Shown: positions 1-9,607, counted from the stretch's first letter. The stretch: DNA of 40,223 nt from Candidatus Fibrimonadaceae bacterium (GCA_031281345.1 JAITFN010000024.1:1-40223), one strand, 5' to 3'. A program made the numbers and translations. The notes: generated by a model not told the origin, from the sequence alone.

Positions 1-280
<280 letters not shown>

Positions 281-294
281 GCAAAGTTACGTAA

Positions 295-323
295 AATATA
301 GAATTTTTTTTTGTAATTGTCAA
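295..323 (-). promoter_or_regulatory. Sigma70-type promoter of tRNA-fMet
   Basis: Minus strand TTGACA at 323-318, 17-nt spacer, TATATT at 300-295, ending 14 nt before the tRNA 5' end. A perfect consensus -35 and optimal spacing, back to back with the fusA promoter. Confidence 0.85.
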
Positions 324-329
324 GGTTTA

Positions 330-358
330 TTGACAAAAATCAGAAAAATTGCTATATT
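330..358 (+). promoter_or_regulatory. Sigma70-type promoter of fusA
   Basis: TTGACA at 330-335, 17-nt spacer, TATATT at 353-358. Only 9 nt separate the -10 box from the fusA ATG, so transcription should start 2-3 nt before the start codon. Confidence 0.85.
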
Positions 359-367
359 TATAGACCT

Positions 368-2470
368 ATGAAAAATATAGAGAAGCATCGCAATATTGGT
401 ATTTCCGCTCACATAGATTCCGGAAAAACAACTTTAACAGAACGCATTTTGTTCTACACAAAACGCATCCACGCAATTCACGAAGTTCGCGGAAAAGACG
501 GCGTTGGCGCAACAATGGATTCTATGGAATTGGAACGCGAACGCGGCATCACCATTCAAAGCGCAGCCACTTATGCAACTTGGAAAGACATAACCATAAA
601 CATAATAGACACTCCGGGCCACGTGGATTTCACAATTGAGGTGGAACGCTCACTCAGAGTGCTAGACGGTGCAATTCTGGTTTTATGCGGCGTTGCTGGA
701 GTTCAGTCTCAGTCCATAACGGTAGATAGGCAAATGCGCCGCTACAATGTTCCACGCATAGCTTTTGTGAACAAGTGCGACCGCGCTGGCGCAAACCCGC
801 TCCGCGTTGCCGATCAACTCCGCGAAAAACTGCACCACGTGCCTTGCGTTATGCAAATCCCAATAGGCTTAGAAGACAAACTGAAAGGCGTTGTGGATTT
901 AGTTAAAATGAAAGGCTTTCTCTTTGAGGGAGCAAATGGGCAAGACATTAAAGAAATAGAAATCCCAGATGACTTAAAGGCACAAGCGGCTGAATACCGC
1001 ACAAAAATGATAGAATCCGTTGCCGATTTCAACGACCACATAATGGAACTTGCCCTTGAAGGCAAAGATGTTCCAGAAAACTTGCTAGCAGAAACCATAC
1101 GCAAAGCCACAATAGATTTGAAAATCACCCCTGTATTCATGGGTTCTGCTTACAAAAACGTAGGTATTCAAAAACTTTTAGATGGCGTAACAGATTATTT
1201 GCCAAATCCAACAGAAGTTAAAAACATCGCCCTTAACATAGACAAAAATGAAGAACCAACCGAAATGGAAAGCAAAGACGATAAACCTCTTGTTTGCTAT
1301 GCCTTTAAATTAACAGACGACCGCTACGGTCAGCTCACTTATGTTCGCATATATCAGGGTATGTTAAAAAAGGGTTTATCCATAACCAATATGAGCACTG
1401 GCAAAAAGGTCAACGTTGGTCGCTTGGTTCGTATGCACGCAGACCAAATGGAAGATATTACCGAAGCAGGAGCTGGCGATATTGTTGCATTGTTTGGCAT
1501 AGATTGCACAACTGGCACCACCTTCACAGATGGTACTCTCCATATGAACATGACCAGTATGCACGTTCCAAATCCTGTTATTGAACTTGTTATTGAGGCA
1601 AAAAACAGAGACGACTTGGCAAACCTTTCAAAAGCGCTCAACCGTTTCACCAAAGAAGATCCAACATTCCAAGTTTATGTGGATAAAGAAAGCGGGCAAA
1701 CCGTTATCAAAGGCATGGGAGAATTGCACTTAGACGTTTATGTTGAACGCATGAAACGCGAATACAAAGTAGAGGTTCAAACTGGAGCGCCGCAAGTTGC
1801 CTACCGCGAAACAATCACAAAGCCCGCCGCTTTTGACTACACGCACAAAAAGCAAACAGGTGGTTCGGGTCAATTTGCAAAAATTATAGGCGAAATGCGC
1901 CCAATGCCTGTGGAAGGCGATATGGAAAAGGTGTACAATTTTTTAAGTTCCGTTGTTGGCGGTCGTATTCCAAAAGAATATATTCCTAGTTGCGACAAAG
2001 GTTTTCAAAGCTGCATGGAAGCTGGTTCTTTGATAGGCTTCCCTGTTGTTGGCATAGAGATGGAAGTTAAAGACGGTAGCTTCCATCCTGTTGATTCTTC
2101 TGATATGGCTTTCCAAATTTGCGCTAGAATGGCTTTCCGCGAGGCTTTCCAAAAAGCTGGCGCACAAGTGCTTGAACCAATTATGAAAGTTGAGGTTCAA
2201 ACTCCAACCGAATTCCAAGGCAGCGTGGTGGGTAATCTTTCCCAACGCCGCGGCACAATCCAAGCAACCAGCGAACTACAAAGCTACACCACAATAATCG
2301 CAGAAGTTCCCCTTTCCGAAATGTTTGGCTACGCAACCGACTTGCGTTCAATGACACAAGGAAAAGCAGAATTCACTATGGAATTCTCCAAATACTCCCC
2401 TGTGCCTCGCGGCATTCAGGAAGAGTTGATTAAGAAGTATGGAGACAAGGCAAAAGCGGCGGGGAGATGA
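368..2470 (+). CDS. fusA: Elongation factor G, mitochondrial-EFG1-like (spd) type
   Basis: A 700-residue translational GTPase that moves the ribosome along mRNA. All G motifs are visible: AHIDSGKTT (G1), [10 protein letters not shown] (G2), DTPGHVDF (G3), NKCD (G4) and GSA (G5), followed by domains II-V with [10 protein letters not shown] and the C-terminal [15 protein letters not shown]. The G1 loop has Ser in HIDSGKTT where most bacterial EF-Gs have Ala, and the switch region reads [15 protein letters not shown] rather than the usual DWMEQE form. Both traits match mitochondrial EF-G1 and the spirochaete/planctomycete 'spd' EF-Gs. The start at 368 is chosen from homology and the promoter; an upstream in-frame ATG at 317 lies before the promoter. 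The gene is not beside rpsL/rpsG but next to the initiator tRNA. Its stop overlaps sufS by 4 bp. Confidence 0.95.
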   Translation: MKNIEKHRNIGISAHIDSGKTTLTERILFYTKRIHAIHEVRGKDGVGATMDSMELERERGITIQSAATYATWKDITINIIDTPGHVDFTIEVERSLRVLDGAILVLCGVAGVQSQSITVDRQMRRYNVPRIAFVNKCDRAGANPLRVADQLREKLHHVPCVMQIPIGLEDKLKGVVDLVKMKGFLFEGANGQDIKEIEIPDDLKAQAAEYRTKMIESVADFNDHIMELALEGKDVPENLLAETIRKATIDLKITPVFMGSAYKNVGIQKLLDGVTDYLPNPTEVKNIALNIDKNEEPTEMESKDDKPLVCYAFKLTDDRYGQLTYVRIYQGMLKKGLSITNMSTGKKVNVGRLVRMHADQMEDITEAGAGDIVALFGIDCTTGTTFTDGTLHMNMTSMHVPNPVIELVIEAKNRDDLANLSKALNRFTKEDPTFQVYVDKESGQTVIKGMGELHLDVYVERMKREYKVEVQTGAPQVAYRETITKPAAFDYTHKKQTGGSGQFAKIIGEMRPMPVEGDMEKVYNFLSSVVGGRIPKEYIPSCDKGFQSCMEAGSLIGFPVVGIEMEVKDGSFHPVDSSDMAFQICARMAFREAFQKAGAQVLEPIMKVEVQTPTEFQGSVVGNLSQRRGTIQATSELQSYTTIIAEVPLSEMFGYATDLRSMTQGKAEFTMEFSKYSPVPRGIQEELIKKYGDKAKAAGR

Positions 2471-3672
2471 TTCGCTCTCAATTCCCTGTTCTATCTCAAA
2501 CTATAAACGGTCACCCGCTTGCCTTTTTGGATTCATCAGCAACAACGCAAAAACCGCTTTGCGTTATTCAGGCTATGAACGATTTTTACACAAACCATTA
2601 CTCCTCGGTGAAAAGAGGAGCTTATGCTCTTTCTGCACAAACAACACAAAAATTTGAAGAAACACGATTGAAAGTTGCAAAGTTCATAGATGCACCTAAC
2701 GAAAATTCAATAGTTTTCACAAAGGGTACAACGGAGAGCATAAACTTGGTGGCTTGGAGCTATGGGCTTGCAAATTTTAAACCAGACGATGAAATTTTGC
2801 TCTCTGTTTTGGAACACCACGCAAACATTGTTCCTTGGCAATTGCTTGCCAAAGAAAAAGGAGTAAAGATAAAAGTTATTCCCTGTGATGATAACGGGGA
2901 TTTGCAAATATCAGAGCTCTCAAATTTACTAGGCGAAAAAACAAAAATCGTAGCCATTGCAAACATAGCCAACAGTATAGGAACGGTAAATCCTTTAGCC
3001 GAAATTATACCTATAATCCGCAAATTCGCACCCAAAGCCAAAGTTCTTGTGGATGCAGCTCAAGGTGCTGGACATTCAAAAATTTCTGTTAAAAATTTAG
3101 ATTGCGATTTTTTGGCATTTAGCGGGCACAAAATCTATGGACCAACAGGAGTTGGCGTTCTTTACGGCAAACCAGAAATTTTAGAAAATATGCCACCTTG
3201 GCAAGGCGGTGGCGAAATGATAGATAATGTTTCTTTTAAAGGTACAACATTTGCCGCACCGCCCGCCCGATTTGAAGCAGGCACGCCTCCCATAGCCGAG
3301 GTTATAGGCCTCTCCGCCGCAATAGATTGGATAACCGAAACAGGAATGGACAACATAGTAGCCAACGAAAAGCAAGTAACAGAATACGCCCTAACCGAAC
3401 TTAAAAAAATAGAGGGCATACGAATAGTCGGCAACCCAAAAAATCGAGGTTCAATAATCTCACTAACTAGCCACATTCACCCCCACGATATTGCCATGAT
3501 ACTAGACGAAGAAGGCATCGCCGTGCGTTCTGGTCATCACTGTGCTCAGCCCACAATGGAGCGTTTTGGCATAGTCGCTACTTTAAGGGCTAGTTTTGCC
3601 GCCTATACAGAGCCTTGGGAGATAGACCGCTTGTGCTCAAGTTTAAAAAGGGCTGTGTTAATATTTTCTTAA
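2467..3672 (+). CDS. sufS: Cysteine desulfurase, SufS/CsdA group
   Basis: A 401-residue class-V aminotransferase-fold PLP enzyme that removes sulfur from cysteine as a persulfide for Fe-S cluster assembly. Visible residues are the PLP lysine K222 in [10 protein letters not shown], the cofactor-stacking His in EHHAN (about 118), and the persulfide-forming C359 in RSGHHCAQP. The short HHCAQP loop and the N-terminal [10 protein letters not shown] place it in group II (SufS) rather than group I (IscS/NifS). It overlaps fusA by an ATGA, implying translational coupling. No sufBCD, sufE or sufU is adjacent, so its sulfur acceptor must be encoded elsewhere. Confidence 0.92.
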   Translation: MIRSQFPVLSQTINGHPLAFLDSSATTQKPLCVIQAMNDFYTNHYSSVKRGAYALSAQTTQKFEETRLKVAKFIDAPNENSIVFTKGTTESINLVAWSYGLANFKPDDEILLSVLEHHANIVPWQLLAKEKGVKIKVIPCDDNGDLQISELSNLLGEKTKIVAIANIANSIGTVNPLAEIIPIIRKFAPKAKVLVDAAQGAGHSKISVKNLDCDFLAFSGHKIYGPTGVGVLYGKPEILENMPPWQGGGEMIDNVSFKGTTFAAPPARFEAGTPPIAEVIGLSAAIDWITETGMDNIVANEKQVTEYALTELKKIEGIRIVGNPKNRGSIISLTSHIHPHDIAMILDEEGIAVRSGHHCAQPTMERFGIVATLRASFAAYTEPWEIDRLCSSLKRAVLIFS

Positions 3673-3706
3673 CACCGCTTTAATCATTCTTTAACAAAAA
3701 AACTTC

Positions 3707-3712
3707 TATATT
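3707..3712 (+). promoter_or_regulatory. -10 box of the pfkA promoter
   Basis: TATATT after AACTTC. It directly abuts an ATG at 3713, which could not be transcribed from this box. The next in-frame ATG at 3719 lies 6 nt downstream of the box, where +1 is expected, giving a leaderless mRNA. Confidence 0.7.
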
Positions 3713-3718
3713 ATGGCT

Positions 3719-4780
3719 ATGAAGATAGGAATACTTACAAGCGGTGGAGATTGCGCCGGATTAAATGCCGTTATATACGCATTTGAAAAAGCGATTACTG
3801 CAATAGATCCAAAAGTTGATATTTATGGAATTCTTGGAGGCTATACCGGGCTTATAAACCGCGAATACAAGCTTTTAAAGCACGAAGATTTTTCAAATAT
3901 ATTCAACACTGGCGGAACCATACTCGGCTCTTCTCGCCAACCATATAAAAAATTAATTCAGGCTGAAGGAGCTCATAAAGTTGCCTCAATGAAAGAAAAT
4001 TATCACAAAATGGATTTAGATGCCTTAATTATATTGGGCGGGCAAGGCACTCATAAAACCGCCGCACTTTTATCCAGTGAAGGGCTTAACGTGATAGCTT
4101 TGCCAAAAACCATAGACAACGACCTTTGGGGAACAGATTTCACTTTTGGCTTTCATTCAGCGGTAAATGTGGCAACCGAATGCATAGACAGGATTCAAAC
4201 CACGGCAGCAAGCCACAGACGTGCAATGATAGTTGAAATTATGGGCAATAAAGTTGGCTGGCTCACGCTTTATGCTGGCATTGGCGGCGGAGCAGATATT
4301 ATACTCATTCCAGAAATACCTTATGATATTAACAAGGTTATCAAAGCGGTTGAATCCGTAAAAAAGAGCAAGGGCTATTGCATAATTGCCGCTGCAGAAG
4401 GGGCAATGGATAATGAAGAGGCAACTCTTACCAAAAAAGAACGCTATCAAAAACGCGGAGAACGAGGTGAAGTAACGGCATCTAACAGAATAGCCAAAGC
4501 CATAGAGGAAAAATTAAATATTGAAACCCGCGTTGTTGTTCCGGGGCATATCCAGCGTGGCGGAGCTCCTTCTCCTTACGACCGCGTACTTTGCTCACAA
4601 GTTGGAGCTTATGCTGCTAAACTTGCCATAGAACGCAAATATGGCGTGACTGTGGCACTCAATGGAGACAAAATAACTTCCAATAAATTAGATGACATTG
4701 CTGGGAAAACAAAAGTCGTTCCACCAAAGCATGAGCTGATTAAAGCGGCTAAAGATATAGGTATTTCTTTTGGAGAGTGA
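3719..4780 (+). CDS. pfkA: 6-phosphofructokinase (PfkA family, atypical donor motif)
   Basis: A 353-residue phosphofructokinase that phosphorylates fructose 6-phosphate at the committed step of glycolysis. It begins MKIGILTSGGDCAGLN with the nucleotide loop. The phosphoryl-donor loop reads LGGQGTHKT, and the catalytic motif is PKTIDND, followed by TFGFHSAV and the substrate-binding VEIMGNKVGW. Classic ATP enzymes have GGDGS plus GTIDND; PPi enzymes have GGDDT plus PKTIDND. Here the donor loop has Gly at the ATP-type position but Gln in place of Asp before it, with the Lys found in PPi and mixed-group enzymes. ATP use is the likelier reading but uncertain. The start at 3719 rather than 3713 follows from the -10 box and usual family N-termini. 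It leads an operon with ppk. Confidence 0.9.
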   Translation: MKIGILTSGGDCAGLNAVIYAFEKAITAIDPKVDIYGILGGYTGLINREYKLLKHEDFSNIFNTGGTILGSSRQPYKKLIQAEGAHKVASMKENYHKMDLDALIILGGQGTHKTAALLSSEGLNVIALPKTIDNDLWGTDFTFGFHSAVNVATECIDRIQTTAASHRRAMIVEIMGNKVGWLTLYAGIGGGADIILIPEIPYDINKVIKAVESVKKSKGYCIIAAAEGAMDNEEATLTKKERYQKRGERGEVTASNRIAKAIEEKLNIETRVVVPGHIQRGGAPSPYDRVLCSQVGAYAAKLAIERKYGVTVALNGDKITSNKLDDIAGKTKVVPPKHELIKAAKDIGISFGE

Positions 4781-4799
4781 ATTAAAGGAATTTTAGAAT

Positions 4800-6839
4800 A
4801 TGAACAAGTGCATTAAAAAGAATTTCATTAATCGGGAATATTCTTGGTTAAAATTTAATGAGCGTGTTCTAGAAGAGGCAAGTTCGCAAAATAACCCCTT
4901 GCTTGAAAAATGCAAATTCCTCTCTATTTTCACCAGCAATTTGGATGAGTTTTTTATGGTGCGAGTTGGCAGCTTGTTCAACAATATGTTACTCGCTCCA
5001 AATGAAAAAGACAATAAAACCGATTTAACACCTGCTGAGCAATTAGACGAAATTTACAAACACAGCAAAAAATCTTACAAGCTAAGAGTACAAGCCGCCG
5101 AAAATATTTTTGTTGAACTTAAAAAGGAAGGCATCAATATTGAAAATGTACGTTTGAAAAACAAAACTATAAGCAAGCATTTTGGAAATCATTTCAAAAA
5201 AAACATATTACCACTGCTGAATCCTATGATTTTAGACAGCAAGCATCCTTTTATACGCCTTGACAATTTAGAAATGTATGTGATTCTCCATTTGGAACAC
5301 AAGGGTAAAAATTTTTTTGGCATATTGCCTGTTCCAGACAAATGCGAGAGATTAATCTCTGAAAAAACTTCTTCTGGCGTTAAAGTTTTGCTCGCCGAAG
5401 ATGTTGTGTATTATTTTGCCGACACTGTGTTTTCCAAATACAAAATTTTAAGCAAAGCTCTTGCAAGATTAACACGCAATGCCGATATAGATACCGAAAT
5501 ATTCAGTATGGATTTTGAATCAGAATATGATTTTTCCAAATTGCTGAAAGGCAAAGTGGACTCACGCACAAATCTGCCACCGATTAGGCTTGAACTAAGC
5601 AACGACAACAAAGATATTAAGGATTTTTTATGCAAGCATCTGGGCATTACCTCTCACCAATGCTTTATAATAAAATATTTTTTCGATTATAAATTTCTTT
5701 TTTCTATAGAGAAATATTTGCCAGAAGATAAAATCGCAAAACTTAAATATCCGCCATTTAAAAGCCGAATTATTTCACTACCAAAACCAAAATCTGTGAT
5801 AGATAGTGTTCGCGCCAGTGATTTATTTTTATCTTATCCTTTTGACAGCATGGAAACTTTTTTGGATTTACTAGATTCTGCCAGCACAGACCCGCGTGTT
5901 ATTGATATAAAAATCACAATTTACCGGATTGACAAACAATCCAGAATAATAGAGGCTCTGCGCCGTGCCAGTCGCAATGGCAAAGAGGTCACTGCCATAA
6001 TAGAACTAGCCGCCCGTTTTGATGAAGAAAATAATTTGCACTTTGCGGGGGTGTTAAAGGAGGCAGGCTGCACCATTATTTATGGCGTTGGCAATTACAA
6101 GGTCCATTCAAAGATAACGTTGCTCATTTTAAAAGAAGGCGACAATATTTCTTATATAACACATCTTGGCACTGGCAATTATAATGAAAGCACTTCCAAG
6201 CAATATACCGATTTGAACATAATAACGGCAGACGATGATATAGGTTCCGATGCCGCAGATTTTTTCCGTAATTTGTCTATGGGAGATGTTAATTTTAACT
6301 GCACCAAACTCCTCATTGCGCCTAAAACCCTTAAAGAAGGGCTTTTGCAAAAAATAAAGGAACAAACTGCCCTTGCCGAAATGGGCAAGCCAGCCAGAAT
6401 AATATGCAAAATGAACAGCTTAACCGATATAGATTTTATAAAGGCATTCACCCGTGCATCCATAGCAGGCGTGAAAGTGAGCTTAATCGTGCGCGGAGTA
6501 TGCTGCCTTTTGCCGGGATTTTCTGGCAAAACCGAGAACATAGAAATCAAGAGCATAATAGGGCGTTTTTTGGAACACAGCCGCATTTACAGCTTTGGCA
6601 GCAAAGACCCCGAAATTTACATTTCCAGCGCAGATTTAATGACCAGAAACACAGCCAAGCGCATAGAAATAGCAACTCCAGTAATTGATAAAAAAATTAG
6701 AACTAGAATAAGCAAAATGCTAGAAATTATGCTCGCAGACAACGAAAAAGCAAGTTATTTAACCCCAAGCGGCAAGTACGAGAGAAAACAGGAACCTGGA
6801 CAATCTAGCCAGAGATATTTTTTCGAGAATGAGGTTTGA
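4800..6839 (+). CDS. ppk: Polyphosphate kinase 1
   Basis: A 679-residue enzyme that reversibly transfers the gamma phosphate of ATP onto polyphosphate. Domain order matches PPK1: N domain (INREYSWLKFNERVLEEA, SNLDEFFMVR), head domain, then two phospholipase-D-like C domains. The histidine that becomes phosphorylated is H436 in YKVHSKI, and the second active-site histidine is H593 in RFLEHSRI. GTGNYNESTSKQYTDL and IVRGVCCLLPG are also family signatures. It starts 19 nt after pfkA with an AAAGGA ribosome-binding site, so the glycolytic kinase and the phosphate-storage enzyme are probably co-transcribed, with an MgtC-family gene next. Confidence 0.95.
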   Translation: MNKCIKKNFINREYSWLKFNERVLEEASSQNNPLLEKCKFLSIFTSNLDEFFMVRVGSLFNNMLLAPNEKDNKTDLTPAEQLDEIYKHSKKSYKLRVQAAENIFVELKKEGINIENVRLKNKTISKHFGNHFKKNILPLLNPMILDSKHPFIRLDNLEMYVILHLEHKGKNFFGILPVPDKCERLISEKTSSGVKVLLAEDVVYYFADTVFSKYKILSKALARLTRNADIDTEIFSMDFESEYDFSKLLKGKVDSRTNLPPIRLELSNDNKDIKDFLCKHLGITSHQCFIIKYFFDYKFLFSIEKYLPEDKIAKLKYPPFKSRIISLPKPKSVIDSVRASDLFLSYPFDSMETFLDLLDSASTDPRVIDIKITIYRIDKQSRIIEALRRASRNGKEVTAIIELAARFDEENNLHFAGVLKEAGCTIIYGVGNYKVHSKITLLILKEGDNISYITHLGTGNYNESTSKQYTDLNIITADDDIGSDAADFFRNLSMGDVNFNCTKLLIAPKTLKEGLLQKIKEQTALAEMGKPARIICKMNSLTDIDFIKAFTRASIAGVKVSLIVRGVCCLLPGFSGKTENIEIKSIIGRFLEHSRIYSFGSKDPEIYISSADLMTRNTAKRIEIATPVIDKKIRTRISKMLEIMLADNEKASYLTPSGKYERKQEPGQSSQRYFFENEV

Positions 6840-6843
6840 TAAT

Positions 6844-7515
6844 ATGACTTTATTAGATTTCATAATCAGAATCGGGTCATCTATATTATTTGGATTTCTA
6901 ATTGGGTTTGAAAGACAATTAACAGGTCATCCCGCTGGAATCCGTACTAACGCGCTTGTAAGTTTAGGCTCAAGTATTTTTGTTATATTCTCCCTTATTA
7001 TGGAAACAAACGATCAGACAAGGGTAGCGGGGCAAATCGTGACCGGCGTGGGTTTTTTATGTAGCGGTATTATTTTCAAAGATGGCGTGAATGTACGTGG
7101 CTTAAATACGGCAGCTACAATATGGTGTACGGCGGCTATTGGCGTTTTAACAAGCTCAGGATATATCTTGTACGCATTTTTGGCAACTGTATTGTTGATT
7201 ACCGTTAATGTTATTCTAAGACCCATTTCAAATAAAATCAATCCCATATTTGATGAAACAGGTAAATGTTATCAGATTATGGCTGTATGCGATGACAATA
7301 AAAAAATGCTTATCCGTTCTATAATTATGAGTCACATTTCTTCGTTGAAACTGATTCTTATAGATTTAGAGAGCAAGGATATTGAGGGTGGCAAGTCTCA
7401 AATCACAGCAAAAATGAATATCTACGGCAATCGCCGAGACGAAACAGCAGAAACGCTAATTAACAAAATCAGAGGCGAAGAGCACGTTACTTCCGTTGGA
7501 TGGGAGATACTTTAG
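6844..7515 (+). CDS. MgtC/SapB family inner-membrane protein
   Basis: A 223-residue membrane protein. The N-terminal half has several hydrophobic segments and the MgtC signature FGFLIGFERQ followed by GHPAGIRTNALVSLGS and the GVGFLCSGIIF segment. The C-terminal third is a soluble domain (about 145-223). MgtC proteins are linked to low-magnesium growth and to control of F1Fo-ATPase and phosphate or ATP homeostasis, which suits its position after ppk; that link is an inference here. The start at 6844 is preferred because GAGG lies 9 nt upstream and homologues begin close to this point. An alternative ATG at 6829 overlaps ppk. The stop codon overlaps the GTG of the next gene. Confidence 0.85.
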   Translation: MTLLDFIIRIGSSILFGFLIGFERQLTGHPAGIRTNALVSLGSSIFVIFSLIMETNDQTRVAGQIVTGVGFLCSGIIFKDGVNVRGLNTAATIWCTAAIGVLTSSGYILYAFLATVLLITVNVILRPISNKINPIFDETGKCYQIMAVCDDNKKMLIRSIIMSHISSLKLILIDLESKDIEGGKSQITAKMNIYGNRRDETAETLINKIRGEEHVTSVGWEIL

Positions 7516-8462
7516 TGTTTTTGAGAATATTTATCTTACTTCTTTTTACCTCACTCGCTTTTGCCCAAAGCAACACCGGCGTTCTGGCTATAGATACTTT
7601 GAAAAGATATGACTGGGATATTGAAACTAAGAATCATAATCTGGCTATGGTACTTTCAACCTCTTTTTTCTTTCCAGGCGGTGGGCAGTTTTACACAGGG
7701 CATTATGTTAGAGGAGGCTTTTTATTTGCCTTTGAAACGGCTTTGCTTTACGAAACTTTTTACAATAAATTTAGGCAAAATAAAATTTTCAACAGAAATA
7801 TAAGTGCATACAGAGACTCCGTTTCTTATTATAGAGACCTAATTGCTTTGTATAGTGATTCTTCAGATTATGAATATGAATTGGGAAAATGGGAAGTAAG
7901 TAAAAAAATGCACACGAGAATTTTATCAAAAGAGCTATCTAAAAAAAGAGCTTCAAGAGATTTATGGACATCTGAATTTGCTTGGCTTGCTGGACTTCAC
8001 ATTTACGGCATCTTTGACGCTTATGGAATTTGGAAAAACAATCAAGAACGTAATACAGAAACTCATTCCGCTACCTCTGCCATTTGGCGAGCAGCTCTGG
8101 TTCCGGGCTGGGGGCAAATTTACAACCACGAATACGGCAAGGCAGGCTTGCTTTACATGGGTTTGCTGGGTAGTGCGGTTAGCTATTACTCACGGCAAAA
8201 AATGGTGGAATATCACTTAATGAAATTACGGGTGGCAGAAAAAGCAGAAGATGACGTGAGAATAAGCATTGCAGAAGAAGATATTTTGTTTTTTAGAAAA
8301 AAAAGGAATCAGTATATTTGGTCAATAACATTATTTTATCTCTATTCGCTTGCAGATGCAGGAGTTGACGCAATGCTTCACAATTTTGACAGCCCCGCTT
8401 ATTTTGTTATGCAACCAACACTCAACAAGGGAATAAACGTTGAAGCCGGATTTCATTTTTGA
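7515..8462 (+). CDS. Exported/membrane DUF5683-like protein with two PGxGQ repeats
   Basis: A protein of about 315 residues with an N-terminal signal peptide ending FTSLAFA-Q. It contains two copies of a short motif: FFPGGGQFYTGHYVRGGFLF near residue 50 and LVPGWGQIYNHEYGKAGLLY near residue 200. Each is followed by a hydrophobic segment. PG-x-GQ-Y motifs of this kind occur in DUF5683 and related small membrane domains, so this looks like a duplicated DUF5683-like unit with a charged helical region between. The GTG start at 7515 is preferred because GGGAGA lies 8 nt upstream and it gives a cleaner signal peptide; ATG at 7500 is the alternative. Its 3' end overlaps the convergent glycosyltransferase by 10 bp. 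Function unknown. Confidence 0.7.
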   Translation: MFLRIFILLLFTSLAFAQSNTGVLAIDTLKRYDWDIETKNHNLAMVLSTSFFFPGGGQFYTGHYVRGGFLFAFETALLYETFYNKFRQNKIFNRNISAYRDSVSYYRDLIALYSDSSDYEYELGKWEVSKKMHTRILSKELSKKRASRDLWTSEFAWLAGLHIYGIFDAYGIWKNNQERNTETHSATSAIWRAALVPGWGQIYNHEYGKAGLLYMGLLGSAVSYYSRQKMVEYHLMKLRVAEKAEDDVRISIAEEDILFFRKKRNQYIWSITLFYLYSLADAGVDAMLHNFDSPAYFVMQPTLNKGINVEAGFHF

Positions 8463-9607
8463 CGTTCTTCCCTTTTCCAAGCACCACCGCTTTCTTTGAA
8501 AAAGGATTTGCAAAAACCGAGAAACAAAGCAAAATTCATACTTAAAAAATAATTGCACACCCGCACGCCAAATAATGCAGCGATGGCAAACAAAAATTCA
8601 ATGCTTAAAAATGCTGCGTAAAATATATGAGCTTCAATTAACTGAATACTGCTTGCAAAAAGCACTAAAAGCAAAAATGGGCTTAACCACCTCAGCAATT
8701 TATGCGATAAAAACATATATGCTCTCATTGGCCGCAAAGGAGTGAGCAGAGGAAAAAATGTGAAAAGAAAATTGAAATTGGCTCTGCCAATACGAACCTT
8801 GCGGTTGAATTCTCCGTATTTTGACACAGATGTATTTTCAAAAGCAATGGCATTTTCGCAAAACACACAGGAATAGTTTTTCATCAAAATTTTTGCCGTT
8901 ATGTAAAAATCGTCCATTATGGTTTTATGTGTTGGAAGTACTGGATATAATTCTGCACGAATTGCATATAATGCCCCATTGCTCCCCATAACCGCTCCAA
9001 AACGGCTTTCCAGCATTTTCAATTTAGATTCCCCTTTCCAATAGAAACTTTCCGTTTTGCTCAAAGCAGAACCACTTTCATCTTTTAGAGAAAGCTGGCC
9101 GCAAACGCATCCTATGCCATCATCGGTAAATTTTGGTATTAAATTTTTCAATGCGTTTTTTTCAATCATTGTATTTGCATCGCTAAAAAGAAAAAAATCA
9201 CCTTTTGCTGCCTTGCACAAATCGTTAAGCATAGCAGCTTTTCCTTCGTTTTTTTCTTTTCTGAACAAATGCACTTCGCTGAATTTTTGCACAATCTCTG
9301 AGGTTTTGTCCATAGAGCCATCATCTCCTATCCAAATTTCCATTTTGTCTTTTGGATAATCCAAAGCCAGAGTATTCAAAATTTTCTGCTCAATAATTTC
9401 CTCTTCATTGTGTGCGGAGATTATTATTGAAACATTGTCTGGACCAGAATTTTCAGACGCCTGTTCGCTACTTACTCGCTGGCGAACATCCGTAGGATGG
9501 TTATTTTTAGGTTTTTTAAAAAAAAGTGAAAGTAGGCGTAGCGTTAGCGGGTAGAGAATATATACTTGCGTTAGTAAAATAAGGCTTAACCAAAAAATGT
9601 ACTTCAT
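8453..9607 (-). CDS. Membrane glycosyltransferase, family 2
   Basis: A 384-residue protein with an N-terminal membrane segment (1-30), a cytosolic GT2 catalytic domain and three or four C-terminal membrane segments (about 275-370). Catalytic-domain landmarks are IIISAHNEEE (61-70), GDDGS (94-98), the DAN acidic motif (143-145), GSNGALYA and MDDF (231-234). This is the processive, cellulose-synthase-like layout that makes or exports a surface polysaccharide; donor and product are unknown. Residues about 37-50, between the first membrane helix and the catalytic domain, are encoded by a REP-like repeat. It is the last gene of the coaBC operon and overlaps the thioredoxin gene by 4 bp. Confidence 0.85.
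   Translation of the reverse strand: MKYIFWLSLILLTQVYILYPLTLRLLSLFFKKPKNNHPTDVRQRVSSEQASENSGPDNVSIIISAHNEEEIIEQKILNTLALDYPKDKMEIWIGDDGSMDKTSEIVQKFSEVHLFRKEKNEGKAAMLNDLCKAAKGDFFLFSDANTMIEKNALKNLIPKFTDDGIGCVCGQLSLKDESGSALSKTESFYWKGESKLKMLESRFGAVMGSNGALYAIRAELYPVLPTHKTIMDDFYITAKILMKNYSCVFCENAIAFENTSVSKYGEFNRKVRIGRANFNFLFTFFPLLTPLRPMRAYMFLSHKLLRWLSPFLLLVLFASSIQLIEAHIFYAAFLSIEFLFAIAALFGVRVCNYFLSMNFALFLGFCKSFFKESGGAWKREERQK
9461..9500. repeat. REP-like element inside the glycosyltransferase gene
   Basis: Contains GTTCGC...GCGAAC and CATCCGTAGGATG hairpins. The 25-nt core at 9476-9500 matches 14444-14420 (opposite strand) at 23 of 25 positions. The two differences fall on paired stem positions and preserve pairing. 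It is read in frame in the variable linker of the GT2 protein. Confidence 0.6.

Noticed and set aside
3655-3675. GTGTTAA...TTAACAC hairpin at the sufS stop as a terminator
   Set aside because: It has a 7-bp AT-rich stem, contains the stop codon and lacks a following T-run, so the evidence for termination is too weak.
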